In this document: piece by piece, positions 8,610-18,701 of the stretch | Numbering within the stretch: position 1 is the stretch's first letter | Layout of the letters: each line of letters begins with the position of its first letter | Source: Bryobacterales bacterium | Lineage (GTDB): Bacteria; Acidobacteriota; Terriglobia; Bryobacterales; Bryobacteraceae | Direction of reading: 5' to 3' | DNA length: 64,000 nucleotides | Assembly: GCA_003170295.1 (NCBI GenBank) | Contig: PNAJ01000141.1 | Coordinates: forward strand, 1 to 64,000 | The notes under the pieces: model-generated | Databases searched by the model: none | Told to the model about the DNA's origin: nothing | Seen by the model: only the letters and a program-made list of their open reading frames with translations | Translations under genes and position numbers: made by a program

Positions 8610-9899
8610 ATGACGCGAACCTCCACACTGCGAACGGCTCTGCTGATCCTTGGCTGCGCTTCACTGTCGGCCCAGCAGCAGCCCAAGCCACTGAGCCTCA
8701 TCGAAGCCCAAGGGCTGGCGATTCAGAATAATCCACAGTTCACAGCAGCCAAGCTCAACGCCGCAGCCTCCTACCAAGTCCCCAAGGAATACAGTTCCAA
8801 TTTTGCCCCCATTGTGACTGGCAGCTTGACCGGGGTGGGGGCCGACTCGGGCAGCCGGCTCGCGGCAGGTGCACTGAACAATCCGGCAGTATACAATCGC
8901 TTGGCTGCCGGCGTCACCGTCAGTCAGATGTTGACCGATTTCGGAAGAACCCGGAATCTAGTCGATATGGCCAAACTCCGGGCACAAGCACAGGATCAGA
9001 AAACCGAAGGCACTCGAGCGGATATCCTGTTGGCCACCAGCCGGGCATATTTTGAGGTTCAGCGCGCAACTGCCGTGCTTCAGGTGGCAATACAGACGGT
9101 CGCGGCGCGCCAGCTTGTATCGGACAAGGTGACGGCGCTCGAGGCCAATAGGCTCAAGTCCCTACTTGACGTCAGCTTCGCGAACGTGAACCTCTCCGAC
9201 GCCAAACTGCTCCTGATCCAAGCGCAGAACGACTTGAAATCCGCCGAGGCCGAATTGGCTGCAGCGATGGGGCTGCCCAGTCAAACGGACTTCACTCTTT
9301 CCCAAGAGCCCCTGCCGGCTGCGCTGCCAGATCGTCTCGAACCGCTCATTCAGGATGCCATCCAGAACCGTCCCGAACTAAAGAGCCTGCGGCTGGAGCA
9401 GAACGCCGCCGAGCGTTTCGCCAAAGCCGAGCATTTGCTTTTTCTCCCGACCATCGGAGCGCTTGGGGCAGTCGGGGTCGTTCCGGCCGGTGAGCAAACT
9501 ATACCGGGAAGGTATGGAGCCGCCGGCGTAAATGTGAATATTCCCATTTTCAATGGCGGCCTGTTTAAAGCTCGCCAAACGGAAGCCGAGCTGCGAGCGC
9601 AGGCCGCCACCCAGAATGTCAATGACCTCGCAAATCGTGTCGTGCGAGACCTTCGTGTCGCTTACCTGGCCGCACTGACCGCACACGACCGAATCGACCT
9701 GACCGACGAGTTGTTGAAACAGGCGCAGCTTGCGCTCGATCTGGCCGAGAGCCGTTACAACCTCGGTCTGAGCTCGATTGTGGAGTTGAGCCAAGCCCAG
9801 CTTAATCTGACATCGGCTCAAATCGGCGCAGCCAGTGCTCGCTACGACTACCAGGCGCAATGGATTGCAGTGCAGTACCAGACCGGAGCCCTGCACTAA
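8610..9899 (+). CDS. TolC-family outer-membrane efflux protein
   Basis: The 429-residue protein starts at ATG 8610, one base after the pump's TAA. Residues 1-22 form a signal peptide ending ASLSA-QQQ. Two OEP repeats follow, rich in Ala, Leu and Gln, with the family signatures LTLSEAQ-like PLSLIEAQGLAIQNNP, a VSQMLTDFGRT strand-turn and RYNLGLSSIVELSQAQLNLTSAQ near the C-terminus. It forms the trimeric outer-membrane channel of the efflux complex encoded upstream. The 300 bases after it hold no recognisable gene and no strong terminator, only a short imperfect palindrome around 9959-9974. Confidence 0.92.
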   Translation: MTRTSTLRTALLILGCASLSAQQQPKPLSLIEAQGLAIQNNPQFTAAKLNAAASYQVPKEYSSNFAPIVTGSLTGVGADSGSRLAAGALNNPAVYNRLAAGVTVSQMLTDFGRTRNLVDMAKLRAQAQDQKTEGTRADILLATSRAYFEVQRATAVLQVAIQTVAARQLVSDKVTALEANRLKSLLDVSFANVNLSDAKLLLIQAQNDLKSAEAELAAAMGLPSQTDFTLSQEPLPAALPDRLEPLIQDAIQNRPELKSLRLEQNAAERFAKAEHLLFLPTIGALGAVGVVPAGEQTIPGRYGAAGVNVNIPIFNGGLFKARQTEAELRAQAATQNVNDLANRVVRDLRVAYLAALTAHDRIDLTDELLKQAQLALDLAESRYNLGLSSIVELSQAQLNLTSAQIGAASARYDYQAQWIAVQYQTGALH

Positions 9900-10262
9900 T
9901 TCGAAGGGACGTCCGTGGGACTGAAGACTGGCGCCCTTCTTGGGTGCGACGGCACCGTCTAGATTTCGAGATCTAAAGTTGACTTCATCAACGTCTGATT
10001 TGTCGGACCGTAAAATATCAGATCAGTGGTAGAATACCCATCCCGATCAAGTAGGCAAGCATAGCAACCACTTCGCCAGCCAACCCGCCTTGAGGTGGAT
10101 CGTAGTACCTTGGCACGTGCACCGAATATACCAAGCGTGGAGTATGGGACCGGGGGTGGAAGTAAGTTATGTTGGATGCGACCGTAACTGGAGCGGGACG
10201 GTCTGTTGGATAACTCATCCTCCGATCAGCGACACGACATCGCTCTAGATAAGCAGATCCTA

Positions 10263-10714
10263 ATGCGACCGAGGGTTTCAAGACTTGAAGTAATCCTGGC
10301 GAACATCGATGGAAAGGACCGGAATACGCTGGAGGCGACCCTCCTCGGCACGCCTTGGGTCGTAATTGATTCCGATCTTCCTGAACTCACAAACGTCGTT
10401 CGGGACGCCTCTGTCCCAATCGTGCTTTGTGATGGCGACCATTCGCATTGCTGGCGGCAAATGGTCCGAGACTTGATGAAGTGCGACGCGACGTCTGCGT
10501 AATCTTACTATCCAGCGAAACGGATGCTCCGGGAAGCGACCAAGTCATCCGGTATGGGGGTTTCGATGTGCTCACTCGGCCCCTCCAGAGGAAGCAGGTA
10601 TTACCAATGCTCCTCTTCGCTTACGCCTACTGCCGCGGCCACGATCCATATCTGTCGCGGCGGCGCCACGCTTGTTCACCAGCGAAAGCTCTCGGCTGGG
10701 TCGCGGGCGATTGA
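10263..10714 (+). pseudogene. frameshifted receiver-like protein (degenerate response regulator)
   Basis: The first part (from ATG 10263) reads VSRLEVILANIDGKDRNTLE...SVPIVLCDGDHSHCWRQMVRDLM. The second part, in another frame from about 10490, reads DVCVILLSSETDAPG..VIRYGGFDVLTRPLQRKQVLPMLLFAY. Together they match the common small CheY-like proteins of Acidobacteriota, whose hallmarks are a W...PVVICE strand and a GGYDVLAKPF segment. The frame is lost around 10480-10495, where the first frame ends at TAA 10500-10502. A single indel would restore it, so a sequencing error is possible, but the neighbourhood is full of decayed genes. The weak receiver signature means phosphorylation is uncertain. 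Confidence 0.6.
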
Positions 10715-10739
10715 AGAGCTTCCGACAATTCCTGCAGAG

Positions 10740-11000
10740 TTAGGGCCGGATCTCGAAGTCGGTCGATTGCGACACGGTCGCAGCTTTTTTAGGCGCGAGC
10801 TTGTCTGTCACCACGACCTGGAGAACATATTCGCCAGGCTCCAGCTGCGAACCTAAGGTAAGCCGATTCTCGATCTCGTATGGACCGCCTCCGGTTTGCC
10901 CGGTGGATTGGAACGGAGCAGGCGCTCCGGCGTACACCTGCTTTCCGTCGTGATACAGACGCGTCTCCAAAACAAGTTCCCGCGGGTTGCGGCAACAATG
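10740..11000 (-). pseudogene. C-terminal remnant of an acidobacterial VWFA-related protein
   Basis: The reverse-strand reading ELVLETRLYHDGKQVYAG continues to LEPGEYVLQVVVTDKL and ends QSTDFEIRP at 10740. This resembles the C-terminal beta-sandwich of the large secreted VWFA-related proteins that are abundant in Acidobacteriota. The frame is open upstream to 11138 but loses the family pattern before about 11000, and no VWA domain is present. It is therefore a tail without its body. Assignment is from remembered family pattern, not from a search. Confidence 0.5.
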
Positions 11001-11171
11001 CGGATCTGAAGCCGCGGCGCTATGAAACAACGGGGAGAGAGGGTCTGGGGACCCCAAAAACGTCGCCACCCTGTAGTCAACTGCGTGCCGAATTTGGTGC
11101 AGATCACTTTGGGAGGAGGATCCCTTGGAGCGGATCATAGCGAGGCAAGCTGCGACACTGAATCGGCGGCG

Positions 11172-11471
11172 TCAGACCATTTGCCCGTCTGAATTTGGAT
11201 ACCGGCTATCGTCGAAAGGACTTGGACTGAGGCAACCGGATCTCGCATCTGGTGCAGTGCGGAGACCCACGCCCACGGGCTGATAGAGTCCCTTCAATAG
11301 AAGGATGAAAAAATTGTCGGGCGACCCTTCGTTTGGGTCGGCCATCATCCGCCCATTGGATGAAAGCAGGGCGGCCAGCGCTCCGCCGATCAAAGTTCGT
11401 CTTTGTATGCTGGTCGGTTCTTGACCTTTTCCGGGCTTATGCTGATTGGGCAACGCTGGGTAGGCGATCAT
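11172..11471 (-). pseudogene. truncated secreted protein with twin-Arg-like signal
   Basis: ATG 11471 has a good AGGAAAGGA about nine bases upstream. The reading contains SIQRRTLIGGALAALLSSNGR, a signal with an RR followed by a hydrophobic stretch, then ADPNEGSPDNFFILLLKGLYQPV. That last segment resembles the start of a family of small secreted acidobacterial proteins. After QPV the sequence becomes Arg/Ser/Pro-rich and ends at 11172 without the expected continuation, so the gene was probably cut or shifted there. A short genuine protein cannot be excluded. Confidence 0.45.
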
Positions 11472-11751
11472 AAAGCGTGTCCTTTCCTGTGGCCGACCGC
11501 TAGTCCTCTTTTGCACGCAACGCCGGGTTAATCCCGTCTCAGCAACGCAGCAACCATATCGTAGATTCAGCCTCGCCACAATGCCTGGATGGTTACTTTC
11601 AGATTACTGAGAGATAACCGCACAAGTGATGGAACCCACAGGGTTTCACCGCATATTGACTGCAGCCTGGCAATTTAACAAGTGTCGGCCAGTCAGACAC
11701 GAGCCGATACCCTGGCTATATAATGGGCTGGCACGCGGCACACAGGATCTT

Positions 11752-13709
11752 ATGCCCTCGCCTGCGCACGAAATACTTAGGTTCTCCTGCTTCGAAGTTG
11801 ACCGTCAAACGAAAGAGTTGCGTGGAGACGGCCGGCTTGTGAGAGTTCCGCCACAGGCGTTGCGGCTTCTCGAATTCCTGGCGAGCCGCCCTGGGCAACT
11901 CGTTACACGACAAGACATCCGGGAGGAAATTTGGGATGGCAATACTTTCGTCGACTTTGAGCATGGTATCAACAAGTCCATCCGGCAGATTCGTTATGCA
12001 TTGCGCGATGATGCGGACCGGCCCAGGTTCGTTGAGACTGTTCCCCGCCGTGGGTATCGATTCATCGGAGAGCTGGAGCGTATGGAATTTGCTTCACAGG
12101 CAGCGGCTTCGGACGAAGTGCTGCCGCCGGTCCTGGCGGAGAGGTCTTCGGCCCCGCTGTCTGCTTTGGAACCACCGCAAATAGCGGAGCCAGCGGCCGT
12201 TCAGGGTTTACATAGGCTTGCCGGATGGCGGACGCGCGGTGCGGCAACTGCGGTAGCTTTCGCGGCGCTGCTGGTGCTAGCCTCGAATCCCGGCGTAATA
12301 CGGGATCGCCTGCAGCATCAGCCGCCGCGGAGATCGATCCAATCGCTGGCTGTGCTGCCTTTGGAGAACCTCTCTCATGACCCCGATCAGGAATACTTCG
12401 CCGATGGAATGACCGATGAAATAATCACAGGCCTGGCGAAGATCAGCGCGCTACGAGTCATTTCACGAACATCGGTCATGCAGTACAAAGGAACAAAAAG
12501 GCCCATCGCCCAGATTGCGCGGGAACTGAATGTCGATGCTGTTCTCGAGGGCACGGTGACGCGGGATCGGGACCGGGTTCGGATCACGGCGCAACTGATC
12601 GGTGCGTCGCCGGAGAAGCATCTCTGGGCTGAGAAGTACGAAGGAACCTTAAACGATGTCTTGACCATGCAGGATGCGGTGGCGAAGGCCGTTGTGCGCG
12701 AAATTCAGATCAAGGTGACCCCGCGGGAGCGGACACTGCTGGCCACAAGGCGCGCGGTCGATCCCGCGGCGTACGAGGCGTATCTGAAGGGCCGCTATTG
12801 TGGGAACACCCTACAGAAGAGAATCTGAGGAAGAGCCGGGAGCACTACGAGAAGGCGATCGAAAAGGACCCCGCCTATGCTCTGGCATGGGCCGGGCTGG
12901 CGGACACCTACAGTTGGCTGGCAAGTTGGGGCGTCCTTGGTTCCCAGGATGCGCGTCCGCGCGCCCGAGCCGCCGCCGAAAAAGCGCTGGAACTCGACAA
13001 TAGCCTTGTCGGCCCTCTCGTCACGCTCGCTAATGTCAAAGTGAACTACGAGTGGGACTGGGCCGGCGCGGAGCGATTGTGCAAGCGCGCCATCGAGTTG
13101 AGTCCCGACTATGGAAACGCCCATCACGAATATGCGACATATTTAGCTGAGACAGGCCGGTTACGGGAGGCGGTGGCTGAGGCGCGGCGGGCTCAAGAGA
13201 TCGAGCCTCTCTCCCCGGTGTTCGGTGCCAATGTGATATGGAAGTTGCACCTTGCCCGCCAAGATAAGCAGGCCGAGTTGGTATTCCCTAAGCTGAGCGG
13301 ATGGGATCCTAAGGACACCGGGGGATATATCCTGGCGTCTGTGTACTTACAAACGGAGCGCCAGCGAGAAGCAGTCGCGGAGTTGCGGAGGACCGCCGCC
13401 GAGTCCCATGGCGGCCTGCTGGAATTGATGTATCTGGCGCACGCGCTGGGTGTCTCGGGCGCTCGGGCCGAGGGGCGCAAAATGCTGGATGAGATGCGGA
13501 GGCTGTCGCAGCAAAGGTACGTGCCGCCCGAGTACATGACCATGGTTTATGAAGGCCTGGGGGAGCGGGAACTGGCATTAGAGTGGTTTGAGAAGGCTTT
13601 CGCGGAACGGTCCATGAACGGCTGGATTCTCCCCGACCCGCGGCTCGACCAGATTCGAACCGAACCGCGATTCAAGATTCTCATGCGAGGGATGGGCTTG
13701 CCGCAATAG
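11752..13709 (+). pseudogene. winged-helix / TolB-like / TPR regulator, broken by one frameshift
   Basis: From ATG 11752 the N-terminal domain (about 8-108) is an OmpR/CadC-type winged helix (FEVDRQTKELR...VPRRGYRFIGE). A single membrane segment (about 164-178) and a TolB-like/FlgO-like domain (about 196-330; LAVLPLENLSHDPDQEYFADGMTDEIITGL) follow. The frame ends at TGA 12826-12828 after YLKGRYCGNTLQ. One base is missing near 12800: the next frame continues at once with WEHPTEENLRKSREHYEKAIEKDP and several TPR units to TAG 13709. Restored, it would be a CadC-like membrane regulator of about 650 residues, a type multiplied in Acidobacteriota. It is either a recent pseudogene or a base error. 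Confidence 0.85.
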
Positions 13710-13730
13710 TTCATCGGACTGCACACTCAA

Positions 13731-13811
13731 ATGATCAGAATGCTCGGGCGCCTCTATCCGGATCGCCTGGGTGTAATCAACTCTACATCGGTGGAACAGT
13801 ACCGCAGCACG
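13731..13811 (+). pseudogene. scrap of a second TolB-like domain
   Basis: The 27 codons read [20 protein letters not shown] then VEQYRST. This is the 'QLGRLxPxRLGVIxRTSxxxYK' strand-helix of the TolB-like domains found in the same regulator class as the gene just upstream. Nothing of the family precedes or follows, and an ABC ATPase scrap begins on the other strand within 30 bases. Confidence 0.4.
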
Positions 13812-13950
13812 AACAGGCAGCGCCGTTCAGCCCGAGGAATCCAAAGACCTCACCACGCCGAACCTCCAGGTCAAGACGATCTACAGCGATGAGCTTGCCG
13901 TAGCGCTTGGTCAATCGACGAATCGAGATCGCAGCGGAGCCGGAGAGCAC
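13783..13950 (-). pseudogene. N-terminal scrap of an ABC transporter ATPase, cut at Walker A
   Basis: On the reverse strand GTG 13950 begins a reading with [19 protein letters not shown], then [18 protein letters not shown], the classic first 40 residues of an ABC ATPase of the DrrA/NatA kind. Where the family has GPNGAGKTT the sequence reads [16 protein letters not shown] and stops at 13783-13785. The P-loop lysine and everything after it are absent. Nothing recognisable was found between 13960 and 14400. Confidence 0.65.
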
Positions 13951-14401
13951 AACAGGATTCTAACGCACGCTGCAAGTAATTCCGAAAGAGCGAGTGCGGA
14001 GATCACTCCTGTGATGTCCTTTCGGTTGTAACGGGAGTGCGCCGGAGCGATGCGGCTTGGGGACACGATGAATTTCGGCATCAATCCGAGGAACATGCAG
14101 GCATCCGAGCGCGAGCTCTGCGATGACGCAGTCCTCTCGCGATTTTCGCCAGTCGAACTTTTTCTTTAGCAAGAGGAGTTGCCGAAGAGTCGCCTCTTGG
14201 AGCGCGTTAACGACGGAAAAATGACCATAATTGCGTCGTTAGCGTGTTGAAAAACGCCTTAATCGACCAAAAACTCACGATCTGCTGAAAACGCTCCGAA
14301 AGCGGCTAATCTTTCCGGTTACGTCGTTTAAGGGCATTTTGGGCGATTGGCCGAAAGGCAAAGAGACGCGCACGCCGCCGGCCTCTTACAATGAAATGCA
14401 A

Positions 14402-17400
14402 ATGTGGATCGTTAGAATCGCCCTCAACCGGCCATACACATTCATCGTGCTGACGCTCCTGATCCTGTTGATCAGCCCGCTGGTGATTCAACGAACCCCT
14501 ACCGATATTTTCCCTAATGTGAATATTCCAATAGTGGTCGTCTTGTGGAATTATACAGGCCTCAACGCCGAAGAGATGGAGGAGCGTATCTCTACCGTCT
14601 TTGAACGGAACCTGACCACCTCTGTCAACGACATAGAGCACAGCGAGTCGCAGACCTACAACGGCAAGAGCATCATTAAGGTGTTTTTTCATCCGAACGT
14701 GAAAATTGAGATGGCCGTGGCGCAGATTACCGCGCAGGGGGCGGCCGCGGTCCGCCAGATGCCGCCGGGCACCACGCCGCCGTTCATCCTTGTGTACAAC
14801 GCTTCGAGCGTTCCCATCATTCAGCTCGCGCTTTCCGGAAAAGGGCTCTCCGAGCAGCAACTGTTCGACTTCGCGATTAACAATATTCGAACCACGCTTT
14901 CGACGGTGCAGGGCGCGGCGATCCCTTATCCCTATGGCGGCAAGCAACGCCAGGTGATGATCGACATCCGGCCCGATCTATTGCAGGCGAAGGGACTGTC
15001 GCCGGCCGATGTGGTGAATGCGGTGAGCGTGCAGAATCTGATCCTGCCCTCGGGAACGTCGAAAATAGGACCGTTTGAGTACGATGTGGACCTGAACAGC
15101 AGCCCGACCCGGGTGCAGGAACTCAATAATCTGCCGATCAAGGCTGTCAACAACACCACGATATTTATCCGCGATGTGGCGAACGTACGCGACGGTTATT
15201 CGCCGCAAACCAACATTGTGCTTCGCGACGGCGCCCGTGGTGTTCTGATGACCATCATGAAGGTGGGCCAGACCTCCACGCTTGAAATCGTGAAGCAGGT
15301 GCGCGAAGCGCTGCCGGCCATTGCGGCAACGCTTCCGAAGGAACTGAAGATTGAACCGATCGCGGATCAATCGATCTTCGTGCGTGCGGCCGTCAGCGGC
15401 GTGGTTCGTGAGGCGATTATCGCGGCATGTCTCACCGCCGCGATGATTCTGCTGTTCCTGGGGAGCTGGCGCAGCACGGTGATCATCGCGGTCTCCATCC
15501 CGCTCTCGATTCTTGTTTCCATCTGCGTGATGAGCGCGATCGGCGAAACGATTAACATCATGACTCTGGGCGGGTTGGCGCTCGCTGTTGGGATTCTGGT
15601 CGACGACGCCACGGTGGAGATCGAGAACATCCATCGAAACCTCGTAAACATCCCCGAGGTGGTGCCCGCGATTCTGGAAGGCGCGCGCCAGATTGCCGTG
15701 CCCGCGCTGGTTTCGACGCTCTGCATCTGCATTGTGTTCCTACCGATGTTCCTGCTGACCGGTGTGGCGCGATATCTGTTCATTCCACTCGCGGAAGCGG
15801 TAGTGTTCGCCATGCTGGCGTCGTATCTGCTTTCACGAACGCTGGTTCCGACACTTGCCATGTACCTGTTCAAACCGCATGTTCACGAGGAAGCTGCGCC
15901 GGCGGCCTGGAATTTTCCCGCTCGGATGCAACTTGCGTTCGAGGGGCAGCTTGAGAGGATGCGCAATTCGTCTCGCGAAATGCTATCCGTCTGCATCGCC
16001 CATCGCGCTGTGTTCCTGCCTCTATTCTTAGCTGCATGCGCGGCGACGTTTTTCCTGGTGCCGTGGTTAGGGCAGGATTTCTTTCCATCGACTGACGCGG
16101 GACGTTTTAATCTGCACATGCGGACGAAGACCGCGACCCGCATTGAGGAATCGGCCCGCACGAGCACGGCGGTCGAGGCGGCGATTCGACGCATTGTTCC
16201 GGCAAACGAGATCGCAAGCTTGATCAACAACATTGGACTTCCCTACAGCTCCATCAACATGTCATACAGCACGTCGGCGCCGATCGGAACCATGGACACG
16301 GATATTCTGGTGACGCTCACGGAGCGGCACCGGCCTACGGACGCCTACGTGCGGGAATTGAGGGAGCGCCTGCCGCGCGAGTTTCCCGGGGTGCTTTTTT
16401 ATTTCACTCCGGCCGATATTGTGACCCAGATTCTGAACTTCGGATTGCCCGCGCCGATCGATATTCAGGTAGTCAGCCAGAATTCGGAGGCGAGCCGGGA
16501 GTTTGCCACCAACCTGCTAGGGCAGCTCAAATCCGTACCCGGCACCGCCGATCTTCGCGTGCATCAGCCCTTCGATCAGCCGAAGATTCATATCAGCGTC
16601 GACCGTACCAAGGCAGTAGAGAGCGGATTCACGCAGCTCGACGTAGCCAACAGCGCGCTGATTTCGCTGAGCGGCAGTTCGCAAACCACGCCCGAATTCT
16701 GGCTCGATCCGCGCAATGGAGTGAGCTATAGCGTGGTGACGCAGGCGCCACAGTTCACGATCGCTTCGCTGAGCGATTTGCGAAACATCCCGATTTCATC
16801 GGCGGCGGGAAAAGCTTCGCGGCCGGAGATTCTGGGCGACGTCGCCACCATGAATCGGGGCGCGGGGCTGGCGGTGGTTTCGCACTACAATATCCAGCGC
16901 GTGATCGACATTTTCGGCTCCATACAGGATCGCGATCTGGGCGCCGTTGGCCGGGATATCACGAAGATTATCGACGCGAACCGCAAGAATCTTCCGCGCG
17001 GCATGAGGATCGCGATCCGGGGGCAATACGAAACGATGCAAAGCTCGTTCACCGGATTGCTGGGAGGGCTGGCACTGGCGATCGTGTTGGTGTACGCGCT
17101 GATCGTGGTAAATTTCCAATCCTGGCTGGATCCGTTCATCATTATTACCGCGCTGCCGGCGGCGCTGGCGGGAATTGTTTTTTTCCTCTTCGCAACCCAT
17201 ACGACGGTCAGCGTCCCGGCGTTGATGGGCTCCATCATGAGCGTTGGCGTGGCGACGTCGAACAGTATTCTGGTGGTCAGCTTCGCCAAGGAAAGACTGG
17301 AGGCAGGGGAGACGCCTCAGCAGGCCGCGCTGGACGCGGGCTTCGTCCGGTTTCGTCCGGTGCTGATGACGGCCCTGGCGATGATTATCGGAATGGTGCC

Positions 17401-17545
17401 GATGGCGCTCGGGCTGGGCGAGGGCGGCGAGCAGAATGCGCCGCTGGGGCGCGCCGTGATCGGCGGCCTGATTTTTGCGACGGCTGCTACGCTGTTCTTT
17501 GTACCCACTGTGTTTAGCCTGATGCACCGGCGCCGCGCGAATTGA
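14402..17545 (+). CDS. RND efflux pump, inner-membrane transporter (second copy)
   Basis: The start at ATG 14402 gives MWIVRIALNRPYTFIVLTLL, the usual beginning of this branch; the frame is open from 14339 and ATG 14396 is an alternative. About 1047 residues show the duplicated RND architecture with 12 membrane helices. Helix 4 has GGLALAVGILVDDATVEIENIHRNL with both Asp401 and Asp402 intact, unlike the pump at 5462. Helix 10 reads VGVATSNSILVVSFAKE with Ser in place of the AcrB Lys. The order here is pump first, then fusion protein, and no TolC gene follows, so it must borrow one. No clear ribosome-binding site was seen; the 600 bases upstream are decayed genes. Confidence 0.94.
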   Translation: MWIVRIALNRPYTFIVLTLLILLISPLVIQRTPTDIFPNVNIPIVVVLWNYTGLNAEEMEERISTVFERNLTTSVNDIEHSESQTYNGKSIIKVFFHPNVKIEMAVAQITAQGAAAVRQMPPGTTPPFILVYNASSVPIIQLALSGKGLSEQQLFDFAINNIRTTLSTVQGAAIPYPYGGKQRQVMIDIRPDLLQAKGLSPADVVNAVSVQNLILPSGTSKIGPFEYDVDLNSSPTRVQELNNLPIKAVNNTTIFIRDVANVRDGYSPQTNIVLRDGARGVLMTIMKVGQTSTLEIVKQVREALPAIAATLPKELKIEPIADQSIFVRAAVSGVVREAIIAACLTAAMILLFLGSWRSTVIIAVSIPLSILVSICVMSAIGETINIMTLGGLALAVGILVDDATVEIENIHRNLVNIPEVVPAILEGARQIAVPALVSTLCICIVFLPMFLLTGVARYLFIPLAEAVVFAMLASYLLSRTLVPTLAMYLFKPHVHEEAAPAAWNFPARMQLAFEGQLERMRNSSREMLSVCIAHRAVFLPLFLAACAATFFLVPWLGQDFFPSTDAGRFNLHMRTKTATRIEESARTSTAVEAAIRRIVPANEIASLINNIGLPYSSINMSYSTSAPIGTMDTDILVTLTERHRPTDAYVRELRERLPREFPGVLFYFTPADIVTQILNFGLPAPIDIQVVSQNSEASREFATNLLGQLKSVPGTADLRVHQPFDQPKIHISVDRTKAVESGFTQLDVANSALISLSGSSQTTPEFWLDPRNGVSYSVVTQAPQFTIASLSDLRNIPISSAAGKASRPEILGDVATMNRGAGLAVVSHYNIQRVIDIFGSIQDRDLGAVGRDITKIIDANRKNLPRGMRIAIRGQYETMQSSFTGLLGGLALAIVLVYALIVVNFQSWLDPFIIITALPAALAGIVFFLFATHTTVSVPALMGSIMSVGVATSNSILVVSFAKERLEAGETPQQAALDAGFVRFRPVLMTALAMIIGMVPMALGLGEGGEQNAPLGRAVIGGLIFATAATLFFVPTVFSLMHRRRAN

Positions 17546-17558
17546 TCCGGAATTCAGC

Positions 17559-18701
17559 ATGTTTCGCACACTCAAGGTAGTTCTCATCGTCGCCGCCGCC
17601 GTGCTCACTGCAAGCACCGTGGTAATTCTCGGCATCCATTCGCGCATCCATGCCGCGGCCGTGATTCGGGAGAAGACGCTCGAACTGGCGGTTCCGTCGG
17701 TTTCCGTGATCCATCCGAAGCGTGGCGATCTGAAGGACGAGATCGTGCTGCCGGGCAATATTCAGGCATTCGTCGACGCGCCGGTCTATGCACGGACCAG
17801 CGGTTACTTGAAGAAGTGGTACAGCGACATCGGCACTCGCGTGAAGACGGGAGAACTGCTGGCCGAGATCGAATCACCCGAGGTGGATCAACAGCTTTCG
17901 CAGGCGAAGGCCGATCTGGGCACCGCTCAGGCCAACATGAAGCTGGCGGAGATCACGATGAATCGCTACCAGGCGCTGTTGAAGCTGGAAGCGATTGCCA
18001 GGCAGGACGTGGATAACGCGGTGGGCGCGTATGAAGCCGATAAAGCGGTGGCGGCTTCGCAGACCGCCAATGTGAAGCGCCTGGAACAACTGGTGGCGTT
18101 CGAAAAAGTGTTCGCGCCGTTCGACGGCATCGTCACCGCGCGCAACACCGACATCGGCCAGCTTATCAATGCGGGCAATGGCGGCGCGGCGCAGGAGCTG
18201 TTCCATATTGCTTCCCCCGCGAAGCTTCGCATCTTCATCGGCGTTCCGCAGATGTACTCGCACGCAGTGGTTCCGGGCGTGAGCGCCGATCTGACGCTGC
18301 CGGAAGTACCGGGCCGCCACTACACCGGGAAGGTTGCGCGAAATACGGGTGTCATCGATGCCGTCACGCGAACGCTGCTCACCGAAGTGGATATCGAGAA
18401 CGCATCCGGCCAGTTGATGCCGGGATCTTATGCCGAGGTCCATCTGAAGCTTCCCGCCGCCACCGCCGCGCTGGTTGTGCCCGTGACTGCGCTGATTTTT
18501 CGTTCCGAAGGATTGCAGGTCGCGGTGGTGCGGGATGGGAACAGGGCTGAACTGGTTCACGTCACACAAGGCCGTGATTTTGGGACTGAAGTGGAAATCA
18601 CGAGCGGCATCACGTATCAGGATTCCGTCATCATCAATACTCCGGACTCTTTGACGTCGGGAGCAGCGGTGCGCGTCGAACCGGCGGATGGACGCCGGTA
18701 G
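17559..18701 (+). CDS. RND efflux periplasmic membrane-fusion protein (second copy)
   Basis: The 380-residue protein begins 13 bases after the pump. A membrane anchor (about 5-27) is followed by the first lipoyl half (about 75-100, YARTSGYLKKWYSDIGTRVKTGELLAEI), a coiled-coil hairpin (about 105-175) and the second lipoyl half (APFDGIVTARNTDIGQLINAG). The barrel contains VPGRHYTGKVARNTGVIDAVTRTLLTEVDIEN, and the protein ends SGAAVRVEPADGRR. The usual TolC partner gene is absent: directly at the stop the DNA switches to a molybdenum hydroxylase scrap, so the operon may have been cut here and the last residues may be foreign. Confidence 0.92.
   Translation: MFRTLKVVLIVAAAVLTASTVVILGIHSRIHAAAVIREKTLELAVPSVSVIHPKRGDLKDEIVLPGNIQAFVDAPVYARTSGYLKKWYSDIGTRVKTGELLAEIESPEVDQQLSQAKADLGTAQANMKLAEITMNRYQALLKLEAIARQDVDNAVGAYEADKAVAASQTANVKRLEQLVAFEKVFAPFDGIVTARNTDIGQLINAGNGGAAQELFHIASPAKLRIFIGVPQMYSHAVVPGVSADLTLPEVPGRHYTGKVARNTGVIDAVTRTLLTEVDIENASGQLMPGSYAEVHLKLPAATAALVVPVTALIFRSEGLQVAVVRDGNRAELVHVTQGRDFGTEVEITSGITYQDSVIINTPDSLTSGAAVRVEPADGRR

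Noticed and set aside
10018-10281. Reverse-strand open frame of 87 codons ending in a hydrophobic stretch
   Set aside because: No ribosome-binding site, no family pattern, overlaps the receiver-like pseudogene start; the composition looks non-coding.
13960-14172. Reverse-strand frames reading LGCLHVPRIDAEIHRV... near the ABC scrap
   Set aside because: No recognisable family in any frame and no start signal; treated as debris.
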